Shown piece by piece: positions 32,484 through 43,700 of a stretch of 64,000 bases of DNA. A program made the position numbers and the translations under genes. The stretch spans positions 19,099,096 to 19,163,095 of the forward strand of contig JAOANR010000004.1 in assembly GCA_030278955.1 (NCBI GenBank). Direction: 5' to 3'. This stretch comes from Hygrophila difformis. Lineage: Eukaryota > Streptophyta > Magnoliopsida > Lamiales > Acanthaceae. Each line of letters starts with the position of its first letter. The first letter of the stretch is position 1. The notes under the pieces are model-generated. The model was not told the DNA's origin. It made no database searches and was given only the letters and a program-made list of their open reading frames with translations.

Positions 32484-33833
32484 TCACTGATCGGGAGGCG
32501 GGAACTGCCGGCGCATGTAGTCGTCCATCTGCCGCACATAGGCGTACATGTCGGACATGGTGGCCTGCTGCTGAGCCTGCCTCGTAGCAAACGAGTCCAT
32601 ACGGGTCTGATAGAAGTCCAACCTAGCGTCGAGGGCATCATAACGAGCCTGCCCAGCCGCGAACCCGGCGTCCATACTGACCCGCATCTCCTGCATCATC
32701 TGCAACATCCGAGTCATCTCCTGCCCCTGAGGTGCCACAGCAGGAGGTGCCCCAGCAGGAGGTGGAACTACTGGAGGAGGGGGTGGCTGCTCCGGTGGTA
32801 CAACAAGGATCAGGCCGCTGTCATCAGGCTGCGGGCGAAGTACAGCACGGGGAGCCCCACGACGTAAGGCGCTACGCCGCTCAGCATAAGTCGGGATACG
32901 GTAGCAACGGCCAGGTGCTAGGTCGTACGGGTCTGTCTCCGGTGTAGTGCGAATCCCTTGCGCCGCGCACAACCCACAGATGAGGTGAACATGGGTAATC
33001 ACCCTACTCCCTCGTCCTCTTCGCATACCCCGCAAGTTGTCCTCGATGCAAGCTCCTACATTCACCCTACCGTCTCGCGCGATGAAGCAAATGGTCTCGT
33101 AGACGTGATCCAAGACAATGTGGCTCCGGGACATCGGCCGGACACGCCCGAACCACAGCTGAGCAAGCTCTCGCCAAGGGGAGTCCATCGACGTCAAACG
33201 AAGCTCATGACTGTGCTCGAACTGAGGAGGCACTATGGTGCATAAGGTGTTCCACACAGGAGCAAGAACGCGTCCCTCAGGCTGGGGCCGGAATACGCCA
33301 TCGTCGGGCAAGCCAAAATAGACATTGATCGCCCGAGCACTGAAGTCGAGATAGCGACCACGGACCCATACCCGGGATAGATCGTCACCCTCCCCGAGAC
33401 CGCCAATGTTGGCAATAACCTCCATAGCCAAATAACCGGAGGCGACGCCCTCGGGGTGACGTGCCAGACCAGTCCACTGCAAATACTCCAAGACTGCACT
33501 GACCCTGTCATCGCCCATATGAAGAGGATATATGCCTCTTTCAGGGACGTAAGCCCTGTTTCGACGAAGCTCGTCGAAATAAAAGTCCTGGGCAGCCTTC
33601 GTCCTGAACCGGAACCTGTCGTGCTGGTGAGGACGCACCTCGTCCGGAAGACCCCTGAGTCGCGGACCCCGCTGCTCCTCGTCCTCCTCTGACTCGCTCT
33701 CGTCGAAATCCGGCATCGCTGGAGCAGCATGACTGGGGCCAGCCTCGTCAGCAACTCGTCTCCTAGTCCTCGGGGGACACATGAGAGACGCCAAAACGAC
33801 CCACAAAAAGAGCAACATCCTGCAAGTTACCAA
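32484..33833 (-). CDS. 449-codon antisense ORF, plant transposon-protein-like
   Basis: Runs opposite to the host element. An AG acceptor (TTGCAG, 33825-33820) just before an internal ATG at 33818 suggests the real coding exon starts there (MLLFLWVVLASLMCPPRTRR). Order: basic/acidic N-terminus (DFDESESEEDEEQR); central domain with FRTKAAQDFYFDELRRNRAY, ERGIYPL, YLAMEVIANIGG, VWVRGRYLDFSARAINVYFG; Pro-rich hinge; a Met/Gln-rich coiled coil; C-terminus RRQFPPPDQ. The VRG...DFS..AIN.xFGL pattern resembles the Pfam putative plant transposon protein family (Transposase_32), found in plant LTR elements. It is uninterrupted. No catalytic motif is recognised, and its function is unknown. Confidence 0.7.
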   Translation of the reverse strand: MVTCRMLLFLWVVLASLMCPPRTRRRVADEAGPSHAAPAMPDFDESESEEDEEQRGPRLRGLPDEVRPHQHDRFRFRTKAAQDFYFDELRRNRAYVPERGIYPLHMGDDRVSAVLEYLQWTGLARHPEGVASGYLAMEVIANIGGLGEGDDLSRVWVRGRYLDFSARAINVYFGLPDDGVFRPQPEGRVLAPVWNTLCTIVPPQFEHSHELRLTSMDSPWRELAQLWFGRVRPMSRSHIVLDHVYETICFIARDGRVNVGACIEDNLRGMRRGRGSRVITHVHLICGLCAAQGIRTTPETDPYDLAPGRCYRIPTYAERRSALRRGAPRAVLRPQPDDSGLILVVPPEQPPPPPVVPPPAGAPPAVAPQGQEMTRMLQMMQEMRVSMDAGFAAGQARYDALDARLDFYQTRMDSFATRQAQQQATMSDMYAYVRQMDDYMRRQFPPPDQ

Positions 33834-34389
33834 ATACCAACTATAAGACTAAATCCCACACAAAAGCCAAGCGAAAACACGTAAAGGGCATCAATACACG
33901 CTTCTAACGCGAATGTACCGTAAGAACAACAAATCCTACCGTTTACGAGGACCCACCAGGAAATAATCTAGACAAAGGATATTCTTAAACTAGTGCCAAA
34001 ACCAATTGTAGCATTTCGTCGAACACGTGATGGGCGCAATAAACCAAAACCTAAGCTACTAACAACACACGGAAATTGGCCACCGAATGAAACAATCATC
34101 CTAATGACAACACAGCACGTCCTACCGCACCAAACAACAGGGGAACGAACCAATAACCATACCCCAACAACACCCAAACATCATAGCCTTTCTAAGGATT
34201 CGAATTCAACAAGAATTTGCCAAAACCATAAACACATTATAACATAAACATAGGCAAGGCAACAAGAGTAACGATAATTGCCACATACACTTGCTAATTC
34301 GCACAAATCAAGCCTAAAGGTCATAAATCCCCAATTTTTGTACACAAACCCTAATTTCCTAAATCTCTACACAAATCAAGTCATTCAAA

Positions 34390-34680
34390 ACATAAAAGTT
34401 GAAATTAGTAAGTGGGTTTAGTAGAATCGTACCTAGATGGGTGAAATTGAAGTCGAAATCAAGCAAACAGGAAGGTGGCTCGCCGGATTTAGAGAGAATT
34501 GGGGGTGTGTTCTCGAATAGAAAATGGGGGAAGTGGCTCGCGCGGAGCGCGAGCCCTATTTTCTCGAACAGAGGGTGCCGCGCGCTCTCCGCGCGGGACC
34601 CGGATGTAGTTTTATCTTTCCTGTTCTACTCAATCTCTTCTGCTATACGCTCCTCACTGAACCCGGGCATACATTGACGG
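34390..34680 (-). promoter_or_regulatory. Possible leader and first exon of the antisense gene
   Basis: A GC-rich block with inverted repeats (for example CTCGCGCGGAGCGCGAG at about 34538). On the minus strand it ends with CATCTAG then GTACGATT (about 34432), a plausible donor for an intron ending at the acceptor at 33820. Confidence 0.35.
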
Positions 34681-34846
34681 AGAAATACGACGACATGGAG
34701 CGTCACCTGGCATTATTCCGGGCAAGGACAGCGGAATTGCCTCACGCCCTCCTTTCGCAGGACTACAGGAAGCCCCCGGGACGTAAATACCTAGGGACCA
34801 TAAGAAATTCCGTAGGGAATAGAGAACAGCGTGTTAACTAGCGTCC

Positions 34847-35155
34847 CCACCACAGTTTGCTCGTAACCATAACGTGTTTCACGTCTCCCAACTAAAGAAG
34901 TATGTGCCCGACACGTCGCATGTACTCCAACCGGACGTAATCGAATTGGATGATGACTTGACCTATGAAGAAACCCCGGTGCAAATACTCGACTACAAGG
35001 AAAGGGTGACAAGGAATAAAACTGTAAAGATGGTCAAGGTCCTGTGGTCCAACCACGAGACGGAGACGGCAACCTGGGAATTAGAAGCCGACATGAGGCA
35101 ACGTTACCCTACCCTCTTCCAAGACGACCCGACCACAGTTATGGGGACATAACTG
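34847..35155 (+). pseudogene. Remnant of Ty3/gypsy pol C-terminus (integrase/chromodomain end)
   Basis: Reads PPQFARNHNVFHVSQLKKYV, then DLTYEETPVQILDYKER, then KVLWSNHETETATWELE and MRQRYPTLFQ. This is the standard end of chromovirus polyproteins (VFHVSQL...EEATWE...M...YP.LF). It is followed by the PPT and the 3' LTR. Everything upstream (protease, RT, RNase H, integrase core) is missing. It is the only pol-derived coding sequence in the window. Confidence 0.9.
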
Positions 35156-35159
35156 TATT

Positions 35160-35175
35160 CTTAAGGGGGGGAGGA
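35160..35175 (+). promoter_or_regulatory. Polypurine tract of family B
   Basis: TAAGGGGGGGAGGA directly before the 3' LTR. Confidence 0.85.
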
Positions 35176-37029
35176 TGTAACACCCGAGGAAAAACAAATT
35201 CAAATTGTTTTGAACTACGTCATGACTTGATCCCTTCACAGGGTACGTAGGCAGCTTAGAACTAATTTCTAAGTTCAGTCACGAAATAAATCACAAAATA
35301 CATCACGAATTAGACCACAAGGACGATAGGAGGTGTTGGAACCAATTTAGACTAGGCTAAGTAGGACACGGAAATGTTGCGAGCGATAAGCCGGACTCGT
35401 AACCAGATTAAGGAGAAGATTCCGACACGAAGACGACCCAGGGAATCGAGCTAACATGTAGAAAACCGATAGGGGAAAAGCGAGGGAAGACCCGACGGAA
35501 CACGCGGATCGCCGAACCGGCCGGTCCGGCCGGCCCGCGCTGTCCGCGCGCCGCCGTGCGGCCACCGCGCGGCCAAGGGCGTCGCGACGCCAGGCCTGGC
35601 ACGCGTGCTCCGCGCGACCATAGGGGTGGGTGCGCGCCACCTCCGCGCCAGAGGGGCTGAAGGTGTAATCTTTCCATTCGGGGGTGATTTTCTTGCCTAA
35701 ATTACAATTCCCTTCAAGGGAAACCAAATTCCAGCCTTAAGGAAGGCTTAAGGGCGGCTGGGGAGCCTCAAAAGCCCTAATCCCACAGAAACCCATCCCC
35801 ACCATACTCACAAACTCCCTCTCCAAGCCAAACTCTCCCGACGAAGCTTTCCGGCGAACATTCCGGCGACGACGAGGTGAACGGGACTGAGCCACAGCTT
35901 CATAGAACCTTGGTAAGTCTTAATATAACTTTCCATCAGTCCATGAGTCTCCGAAACTCGAATTCTAACACTATTTCCTTACTACGATTTCACGTCGGAA
36001 AACGAACAAAAAGCGATCGGAGAAGTTGGCCGTTTGTCGTGACCCTAGGACGTCCGGAAGCCCAATCCAGCGACCCTATCATCATTCTAAGTAAGTTAAA
36101 ACCTTACTCACAAATTTTCGTGGTTGTTTGTTGTTTAAATCTCAAGATATAGGCTTGTAACAAAAATCGGTTTTCAAAAACCCTATTTTCGTCCAATTTT
36201 AAAGACTCGCCAAAAACTCGACCTTCGGGAATTCAAACCGAAAACTTTTCAACATAAAGGTTGTTCCTAACACCTTTATCTATCTTGTGTCCAAATTTCA
36301 GCCATTGACATTAAGTTTTGCTATCCCAAATTCCGCCGTGAACTTTCTGTATCGAACCGAACGATTTAAATCTGTGACAGATTCCTTCATTCAACTTGAT
36401 GCATGTTTTTCACCCATTTTTCGAATGATTTAACTTTGCATTCCGAAACAAAAGTTGTAGATAATTGTGGCTAGATTATGCATATAAAATTTCACGGATT
36501 TTGGTTTTCATTTGATATGTCAAACGGCCGAGTTTCTAAAACTGTTTTGAAATCGTTTTAAGGGCCATGAGTATGCAGTGAGTTGCACTTGATTTTTGAA
36601 CCAAGAATTCATTATTTCCAAATTCTTAAAACATGAAAGTTGTTCCTTAATGTGTTGTGTAGTTACTGTAAAAATTTCACATCGATTGGTTTTGAAATGA
36701 ATTTTTAATCGGCGTTGCACGAACCTGTGACGAAAACAGTTTTTAAGACATAAATTATTCTTTGCAATAAATTCGAATTTCAACTCGCTTCGGAACCTTA
36801 TTTCCAAAAACTTAAAACATGAAAGTTGTTTGTGTGTGTGTTTTTGAATTACTGTAAAAATTTCAGAATTTTTGAAGAAAAGATGAATTTTTAATTAAGA
36901 AAGGCGTAAACTGCCTCGAATAGGATTTTTCGAAACTGAGAAAACTCGAACTTTGAAAACGCGATATCGACCATTTGATAATTTTGAAATACGAACTTTC
37001 GAAAAATCCCGTTCACTAGGCTGAGCCGA

Positions 37030-37250
37030 TCTTCATACTATCGTTAGTGGTCTCCTTACTATCTGAGATTGCCTCGTTAGTGATCTCGCGCGCTGTATTT
37101 GTGGATCGTCTCGTTAGTGGTCCTACTATCTTTTTGGATCGCCTCGTTAGTGGTCCTACTATCTTTGAGACTGCCTCGTTAGTGGTCTCGCATTATTTGG
37201 ACTGCCTCGTTAGTGGTCCTATGTTGAGATTGCCTCGTTAGTGATCTCCC
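37030..37250. repeat. Tandem repeat block in family B LTR
   Basis: Eight or so units of TGCCTCGTTAGTGGTC-type sequence, each followed by CTACTATCT or CTCGC variants. It sits where family Z has its own block. Confidence 0.8.
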
Positions 37251-37514
37251 GGTATGGTGTCCTCTTCTTAGTCTACGGGATGAAAAGTAAAAGACTTGTG
37301 TGAGTGTTCATTATGCTTAAATCGTATCTATCATGTCTTTAATTATGTATTTTAAATTTATGCATCATAAATTATGCTTTAAATTACGCTTTTAAAATTT
37401 AGTCCTTTAATCATGTTTTTCCGCTGCTAATAAATTATGTATTTTTAATTCTCGTACGGTAAGCGAAATCTTTAGTTTAAACACTTGTAACCCCTTTTAT
37501 TTGTTAGTTAGGGA

Positions 37515-37575
37515 TTAACTTACTCAGTATATTTTTATACTGACAACCGTTGTCATTTTTCTTTTTTTTTTACAG
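37515..37575 (+). promoter_or_regulatory. LTR hairpin and splice-acceptor-like module (family B)
   Basis: ATTAACTTACT, then perfect stem CAGTATA (37525-37531), loop TTTT, TATACTG (37536-37542), then a long T-rich tract ending TACAG at 37575. Confidence 0.7.
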
Positions 37576-37921
37576 AGTATGTCGAGTGAGGCATTGCATA
37601 TGCACTTGGGGGAAAATCATAACGGACATTTTAAATTCTGCATCGTTCTGTTTTTACCGGGTCTGTTAAACCCGAGGATTTGGCCATGTTGGCCATGATT
37701 TACTTTCCGCTGCACTTTCTCTATTTATTTTTCGCGCATGATGATTACTACTATCGTATTAAGTATTATAAATTTCCGGACTAAATCTTGAAATGTTTTA
37801 AATCTTTTACATACCCACAAGCCTTACATTTCCTTAGCGAGCTCGGGAAGCCGTGTTTTGCTAGGGAGATGCGGCGGTGACATCCCGGCCTGGGTTATCA
37901 AATCCGGGGTGTTACATCCAC

Positions 37922-39091
37922 AAGGACACAACAACACACAACCGCAAAATTTCATGTATTTAATATGAAGGCGAATTAATATTGACGAGGACACTTCTTT
38001 TTACCGCATAATCCGCAAATTTTTGTCTAAACCTATAGCACCGGTGCCCTAACCTAGGCCCGCAGGCGAGGTTAGGGGTTAGACCCACAATAACGCATAG
38101 TCAAAGGTTCATCAACCTGGATTTAATTAAATTTTGACAGAGGGGGCGAGTTACGTCGCTATAGACCCGTTACAGTCCTGCCCTCAACCGCACAATCCGC
38201 ATAGGAGCATCTGCTCGTCAACACCAATTTGTCCACAATATAAATATGTATCCCTTCTTTTATATATATATATATATAATACTTTTAACAATCCATACTT
38301 TCTTCAGATATTGCCGTATCAAGAGCTAGTATGTAGTTGCACATATTCTCTTTATAATATATTTCTGTGTTCGTGTATACATAAATATATATGTATGAAA
38401 ACTAGATAAAACAAGTAACAATGATTCATCCAATTTATTTATTACCAGGCAAGTGCATGCTAGACCCAACAATATTTGACTAAATAATTATTAGTATGTA
38501 GACACAACCATATGTTTTGAAAATTGAATATACACACCAAACCAACACTGCCAATTGACGAGACACACACAAAGGAAGAATGTAGGAGAAAAGGGATCAA
38601 CTTACAATCGATCAATTAGTGTTAAACAAGAGGAACGAAGGCAAGACCGACTTCGACCCAGGCAATGTATTTTCCAAAAACTCTAGACTTAGGGTTTTCT
38701 GCTTAGGGGTTTAGGTTATCTATAGCATTACAGGGAATCTTCAATTGGAAGCTTTGGCAAGGACGACAATCATGGGATTGATAGCAGGAAGAAGATCCAT
38801 TTTTTTTTTGGATAGAATTTTGTCCTCAAATTAAGCATAATGCCCGGAGGTCTTGCAAGGTAAGTGACAAAATTGTTGTCTAACTAATGGCATGCAATCT
38901 TATCTTTCCTACTAACAAATTTTTATCCAAACCTAATCACACTTGTAAGAATAAAGTAGTGTAAATTTATCCAAATAATTAAATGGGTACAATAGTATAA
39001 TTATCCCAATTAAAAAAAAATGTATTACTAAGTAATGCCAGACCATGAGGATTTTGATTGCCAATAGAGTGTCAAATATATAATGATGATG

Positions 39092-39161
<70 letters not shown>

Positions 39162-39187
39162 GCGAAACGAATTTCTCGGGTATCACA
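37922..39187 (-). repeat. Family A 5' LTR, right part
   Basis: Continuation of the split LTR from AAGGACACAACAACACACAA onward, collinear with 27914-29256. It includes the TAA microsatellite. Confidence 0.9.
39082..39163. repeat. (TAA)n microsatellite in family A LTR
   Basis: About 25 TAA units after three GAT units. Confidence 0.95.
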
Positions 39188-40119
39188 GAAAATCCATTTT
39201 ATTCAACTACCAACAATATGACAACATCAATTCCCAATTCGAAAGGAAATAAACAATCGCTCGCACATGTAACATTTTCAAAACGATTAACGATACCAAC
39301 ACAAACACTTGGAAATGGCATAACTTTCTCATACGAACTCCAAATTGAGCATATCATATATGGATAATCATCTACTCGACGAGAGAATTCTACATATGAG
39401 TCCGTAATTGCAACAATCCAAATATTATCAACGTACTACGCCAAAACGGATTGTTTCCCCAACTTTAACGATCACATTTTTTTTTTCTTTTAATGATTTT
39501 GCTAAGTAGAGAACACAATAGAGTTGAATATATCACCATAATCAAATACATTTGCTTCAAAAATAAAAAATCGGATGGAAGAGAAAAAACACAGTGCCAC
39601 AATCCAAAAATCAAATACCATGGAGAGAAAAAAAATTGCAAACACAGTGCCACAATCGAAAAACTTAGCCAACATTCGAATGGAATTTAAGAGCAAAAAT
39701 ATGTGAATCGAATACCTCAATGGAGTACTCGAATGGAAGAGTCCGGTTATGGTGGTGGGACTGCCGGGAGGGGTGAGGGTCAACGGAACGCAGGGTCTTT
39801 CGGCGCCGGGACTAGGCGGGCAGGGGCTTTGAGGCGAGGGCCTTTGCGGCGAGGGTGGCGCTCTTCCGTAGTGAGGCGACGGCGGTACGCGACAGGGAGG
39901 GGAGGGAATCGACGACGGGGAGGGGACGAAATCGGCGGCGGTATGCGGACGCGTCGGGCTCGAGTCTGGTGAGCAGACCCGACACCAATCAATGGAACGT
40001 CGGCGCTCGATGTGCGGCGGATGGTCGGGATTGGAGGTCGGCGATGGTGCGGTGAAAGGAGGAAGTAAAAATGGTGGGAGGAGGAAAATGACGACTTACA
40101 GCCATTTGGGGCTGAAATA
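39188..40119 (-). other. CACTA 5' leader with GC-rich block
   Basis: 39730-40060 is a GC-rich stretch which on the minus strand resembles a 5' leader ending near a donor (CATTGAG then GTATTCG at about 39714). Upstream AT-rich sequence joins the TNPD start across the nested insertion. It probably holds the CACTA promoter and first non-coding exon. Confidence 0.4.
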
Positions 40120-40307
40120 ATATGACCTAGGTTACCGACCTCTCATGCGGTCGGTAATCCGGTCGGTAATACCGACCGAAGTGTTGCCGGTCAGTAATCC
40201 GGTCGTTTATGAGCCCTAACGGCTATTTTTTGCCGACCGCACGGTATTCCGGTCGGGATATCCGACCCGCACATCGTCGGTCGGTAAATTCCACTTTTCT
40301 TGTAGTG
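40120..40307. repeat. CACTA 5' subterminal repeat region
   Basis: Repeated GGTCGGTAA and CCGACCG motifs ending in CTTGTAGTG; counterpart of 20774-21112. Confidence 0.8.
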
Positions 40308-40310
40308 ATA

Positions 40311-40560
40311 TGATGTACAATTTACATATTCTTACATCATTTTCACATTTCAAATCTTTCAAATATATTTTTTTTGGTGAACATTTTGGAAATACATATA
40401 AATTGGAAATTCTATATATTTCAAAAACTGAAAATCTATAATGAATAAATACATAAATGCAAAAATCTAAAATCAATAAATTTAAAAAAGCAAAAATCTA
40501 TAAAAATTAAAAATTTGAAATGGAGACACCACATTAAATTTAGGATGGGTTGTTCACTAA
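40311..40560. other. AT-rich intergenic DNA
   Basis: No gene or repeat recognised between the CACTA and Harbinger elements. Confidence 0.6.
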
Positions 40561-41059
40561 GGGCACGTTTGGAACACTGTACTCTATTATGGTGTATTGT
40601 ATTATTTAATACATGTGTATTCTGTTATGGTGTATTATGATGTATTGTATTAAATTAATGTTATACAGTGTTTGGTGGTATACTGTATAATTATTATACA
40701 GTGTTTGGCGCATTGTATTATAATGTATTATTTTTTGAATTGTTAAATAAATAAATTAATTTTCTTACAAATGAAATAATTAAAATTTAATAATATTTTT
40801 AAATACGAATAAAAATAATAATTTAATAGTATTTTAAATAATAATTTAATAATAATAATTTTAAATAATAATAAACATAATAATTTAATAACATTTTAAA
40901 TAATAATTTAATAATAAATTTAAATAATACTATATATATCTATTTAAGAATAATAATATTTAATATCACAATAAAAATATTATGTGCCAATATATAAAAA
41001 AACAATGATCCATGCAAAGTATTAATAAAATTAACAATGTCATATACATGAAATTAAAA

Positions 41060-42418
41060 TTATCTAATCCAATCAGCGTACATATTATGTGCCAATGTAT
41101 CCCTCCACTCTGTCCATTGATTTGAAGACTCAACACTCCCTATGAAATCATTATCTTGAGCTCCATTCTCTAAAATCTCAGTCAACTCATCATCATCCTC
41201 TGCAGGATCCACGGACATTTCTCTCCTAATAAGATTATGTAACAAGCAACATGCAGTAATAATACGACATTGTATTTTAATTGGATAATATGATGGGCTT
41301 CTAAGTATAGCCCATCGTACCTTTAACAACCAAAACATCGCTCAATAACATTTCTTGCAGATGAATGTTTCATATTAAAAAAATTCTTCTTTATTTTGAG
41401 GAGCACGTCCAACCCTCCATTTTGATAAATGATATCGTGTTCCTCTATATGGTGCTAAAAATCCTTCAGCATTAGTGTATCCAGCATCAACAAGATAATA
41501 GCCACCTAATCATCAATGCAAAAGCATTAGCATAACATAAAGTTAATATGAATAGATTTAACAAATAGTAGAATATATTTTAAAAAGAAAAAACCTGCTG
41601 GAACTCGTAAACCATTTGGCTTACTTTCAGCATCACGAAGAACTCTAGAGTCCGACGCCGAGCCTTCCCAACCAGGCATTACAAAGATGAATTGCATATC
41701 TCTGGTACACACGCCTAAAACATTTGTTGCAATCTCACCATTTCTAGATCTGGGTTTATCATTTTCTAGCACACGCAGTTCGACAAATGTTCCATCCAAT
41801 GCCCCCAAGCAATTCTACTTACAAATAAAATATAATTACAAAAAATTGATTAAACTAAATAGTCAATTTATTTTTTATATTCTCTCAGAATGATAAATTA
41901 CATACCTTGAACCACTTCAATCTCTCATCACGACAATCTTCTGGCACAGGATCTGGTGATGTAAGAAGAATACTCTGCAATCTCAATACACTTTGCAAGA
42001 CTTTGTTGAAGTTTCTACTTATAGTCTCCCCAGACCTAAAAAACTTAATACCAATTGTGCGGTTTTTGACATGATGGGCTAAGATATGTAAGAAAACACA
42101 AACTTGCACTTCAATGGATACTTGACCATTTAACTTCAGGCCTCCACTTGTTCGAAGGAGCTCACACAATATGCCAAATGTTCTTCTATCCATTCTTAGT
42201 TGGGCCACACATTGTGTATCATTGTAGCCAATAATGGAATCTAAGTATTGTAATCGAGTTTCATGCCTTGTGAAGGTTCGATTATGAATCATTCCTTGTT
42301 CATTTTGTCCATCCATCATCTCCAATAATACTAGTACCATCAACATGAACATATACATCATTTGCATTTGCATCATATGCAAATGGTATGCTATCAGAAA
42401 AATTCTTCTTCTGTCCAT
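41060..42418 (-). pseudogene. PIF/Harbinger DDE transposase, three exons, frameshifted
   Basis: Exon 1 is 42418-41906 (RLQYLDSIIGYND..., HHVKNRTIGIKFFRSGETIS), ending in AAG then GTATG. Exon 2 is 41814-41595 (CLGALDGTFVELRV with the first Asp; GWEGSASDSRVLRDA with the second). Exon 3 starts at 41505 (GGYYLVDAGYTNAEGFLAPY, LSKWR, then NVIERCFG with the catalytic Glu). Just after ERCFG, near 41335, one base is missing, and the last 92 codons (KVRWAILRSPSYYP to DWIR, stop at 41060) are in another frame. All three catalytic acids are present. Intron borders follow GT-AG. Confidence 0.9.
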
Positions 42419-43495
42419 ATCTCTATGAATTTTCTTTCATATCAATTATCCATAAAACATTACATCAACAAAAATTTAATCCAAGCATAGTTTCAAGAAT
42501 CACCATATACCAAAAGAAAATAATTATCAGCCAAGTAATAGAGGATTTTAAAGCAAAACTAACAGAGGCCATCTATTTAGACAAAGTAACACCAATAATA
42601 TATTCTCCTATATGTATGTTGTATGCTGAAAGACCAAAGCAATAAAACACGGTAGTAAAATCAATGTCACCTATACCACAAGAAAAAGGCTTACACGATT
42701 TTTACCTCATTTGGAAGTATTCCAATATTTAACAGAGAGCCTATACAATTTAAATGACAATCAGTTATTCAGCCTACTCATTAACATTTTTGTCCTACCA
42801 AGAGCCACAGAAACAAAATCCTTCAATTACTATCCCTTTTTCTCACCCTCTTTTAGCACATACAACAATAAATAATATGTCTGCAAAACATACCCTCAAA
42901 ATCCTCGAAGCAAATTCGTCAATAGAGTCTCTGTCTAATAGAGATACAACAACTAAATAAATAAGTATCTCGGAGGTTGATCAAATCCTGAGGCTCTAAA
43001 ATTGAAGAAAGAAAATAACCCACTACAAAATTACATCATCGTCATACATCTAACTATGTGACGAACTTTGCATTCAGAATCAGAAGACAAGATCGCATTA
43101 CATCATCTTCTTTCCAATAAACAAAAATTAAAAATGAAGAAAGACAGTGAATGGCAACGAAAACAAACCTATACCACCGCCCGCCGCCGCCGTCCCCTGC
43201 CTATGTCGCCGCCTGCTGCCGCCGCCCGACTGTCGCCGCCGCCCGCCTGCCTGACTCGACGGGATTTAGAGAAAAGGGTGTGAATCGGATTTGGAGTGGA
43301 ATGGCGTAAATTGAAAGAGAAGAAAAAAATTGTATACGGCTTAAACTCGCCCCTCACCCCTGTATTAAGTTCTACACCACATGCCTCATTAAAATAATAC
43401 TTATCCATATCCATAAAATATGCCAAACATAAGTATGTATTAGTTTTATGTATTATATTAATACTATGAGGCCCAATCCAGCCCAATACACTCAA
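42419..43495. other. 5' part of the Harbinger element
   Basis: No second gene recognised. 43170-43262 is a short GCC-rich tract which on the minus strand looks like a leader. Confidence 0.5.
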
Positions 43496-43529
43496 CCAAA
43501 CATGCCCTAATGGTTTAATATATAGAGAT

Positions 43530-43700
43530 GATAACTAGGCCGGCTAGGTAGGCTTAATAGGCTTTTTATAAAAGCCTGGTATGAGCCTATTTAGCTAAAT
43601 AAATTTTTAAAATAGCCTAAGCATAGCCTATTTATAGGAAAAAAAAACATCGCCTATGCCATAGCCCCTGTCAGGTAGTCTGCCCCGTTCCCACCCATAA
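43530..43700. repeat. AGCCTATTTA-motif repeat
   Basis: Several variants of AGGCTTAATAGGC, AAGCCTGGTATGAGCCTATT and AGCCTAAGCATAGCCTATTT. Looks like a degenerate dispersed repeat; no class assigned. Confidence 0.4.

Larger units (their letters stand above)
30007..37916 (+). mobile_element. Family B LTR retrotransposon (Tekay-like, non-autonomous), complete ends
   Basis: 5' LTR 30007-30920, interior 30921-35175, 3' LTR 35176-37916. Target duplication TCCAC at 30002-30006 and 37917-37921. Both LTRs begin TGTAACACCCGAGGAAAA and end GGGGTGTTACA. The PBS is iMet type. The interior keeps one sense ORF at the gag position, a long antisense ORF and a remnant of the pol C-terminus. Confidence 0.95.
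35176..37916 (+). repeat. Family B 3' LTR, full length
   Basis: 2741 bp. It has GTAAGT donor-like sites at 35913 and 36091, a repeat block at 37030-37250 and a hairpin/acceptor module at 37515-37575. Its 5' 90 bp are also found in the LTR fragment at 58324-58540. Confidence 0.95.
27569..39187 (-). mobile_element. Family A LTR element with a 407-bp interior, carrying the nested family B element
   Basis: Two LTRs of about 1.6-1.7 kb (27569-29256; 29664-30006 plus 37922-39187) face the same way with only 29257-29663 between them. That interior has a PPT-like end (29257-29270) and an iMet PBS (29649-29660). Flanks share GAAA (27565-27568, 39188-39191), a possible short target duplication. The minus-strand LTR starts TGTGATACCCGAGAAATTCG and ends GGGGTGTTACA. 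It is either an extreme internal deletion or a non-autonomous element. Confidence 0.85.
20774..40307 (-). mobile_element. CACTA (En/Spm) transposon, complete ends, with nested LTR elements
   Basis: Left end CACTACAAGAATAAAAGG; right end is the inverse of CACTACAAGAAAAGTGG. The 3-bp target duplication ATA sits at 20771-20773 and 40308-40310. Subterminal regions are rich in CCGACC/GGTCGG motifs. Without the nested 11.6 kb (27569-39187) it is about 7.9 kb and codes on the minus strand for TNPD-like and TNPA-like proteins. Confidence 0.95.
40561..43507 (-). mobile_element. PIF/Harbinger DNA transposon, complete ends
   Basis: Terminal inverted repeats GGGCACGTTTGG (40561) and CCAAACATGCCC (43496-43507), with target duplication TAA at 40558-40560 and 43508-43510, the TWA preference of this superfamily. 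It codes for a DDE transposase. I did not find the Myb/SANT-like second gene that autonomous members carry. Confidence 0.95.

Noticed and set aside
33233..33754. Second antisense protein frame (also plus-strand frames at 32732-33692)
   Set aside because: Shadows of the 449-codon antisense ORF; lower coherence and no motif.
34874..35152. Independent small gene
   Set aside because: It is the C-terminal tail of a Ty3/gypsy polyprotein, directly before the PPT and LTR.
27569..39187. TRIM element
   Set aside because: TRIM LTRs are typically a few hundred bp or less; these exceed 1.6 kb.
39058..39367. Poly-asparagine/isoleucine open frames
   Set aside because: Translation of the (TAA)n tract.
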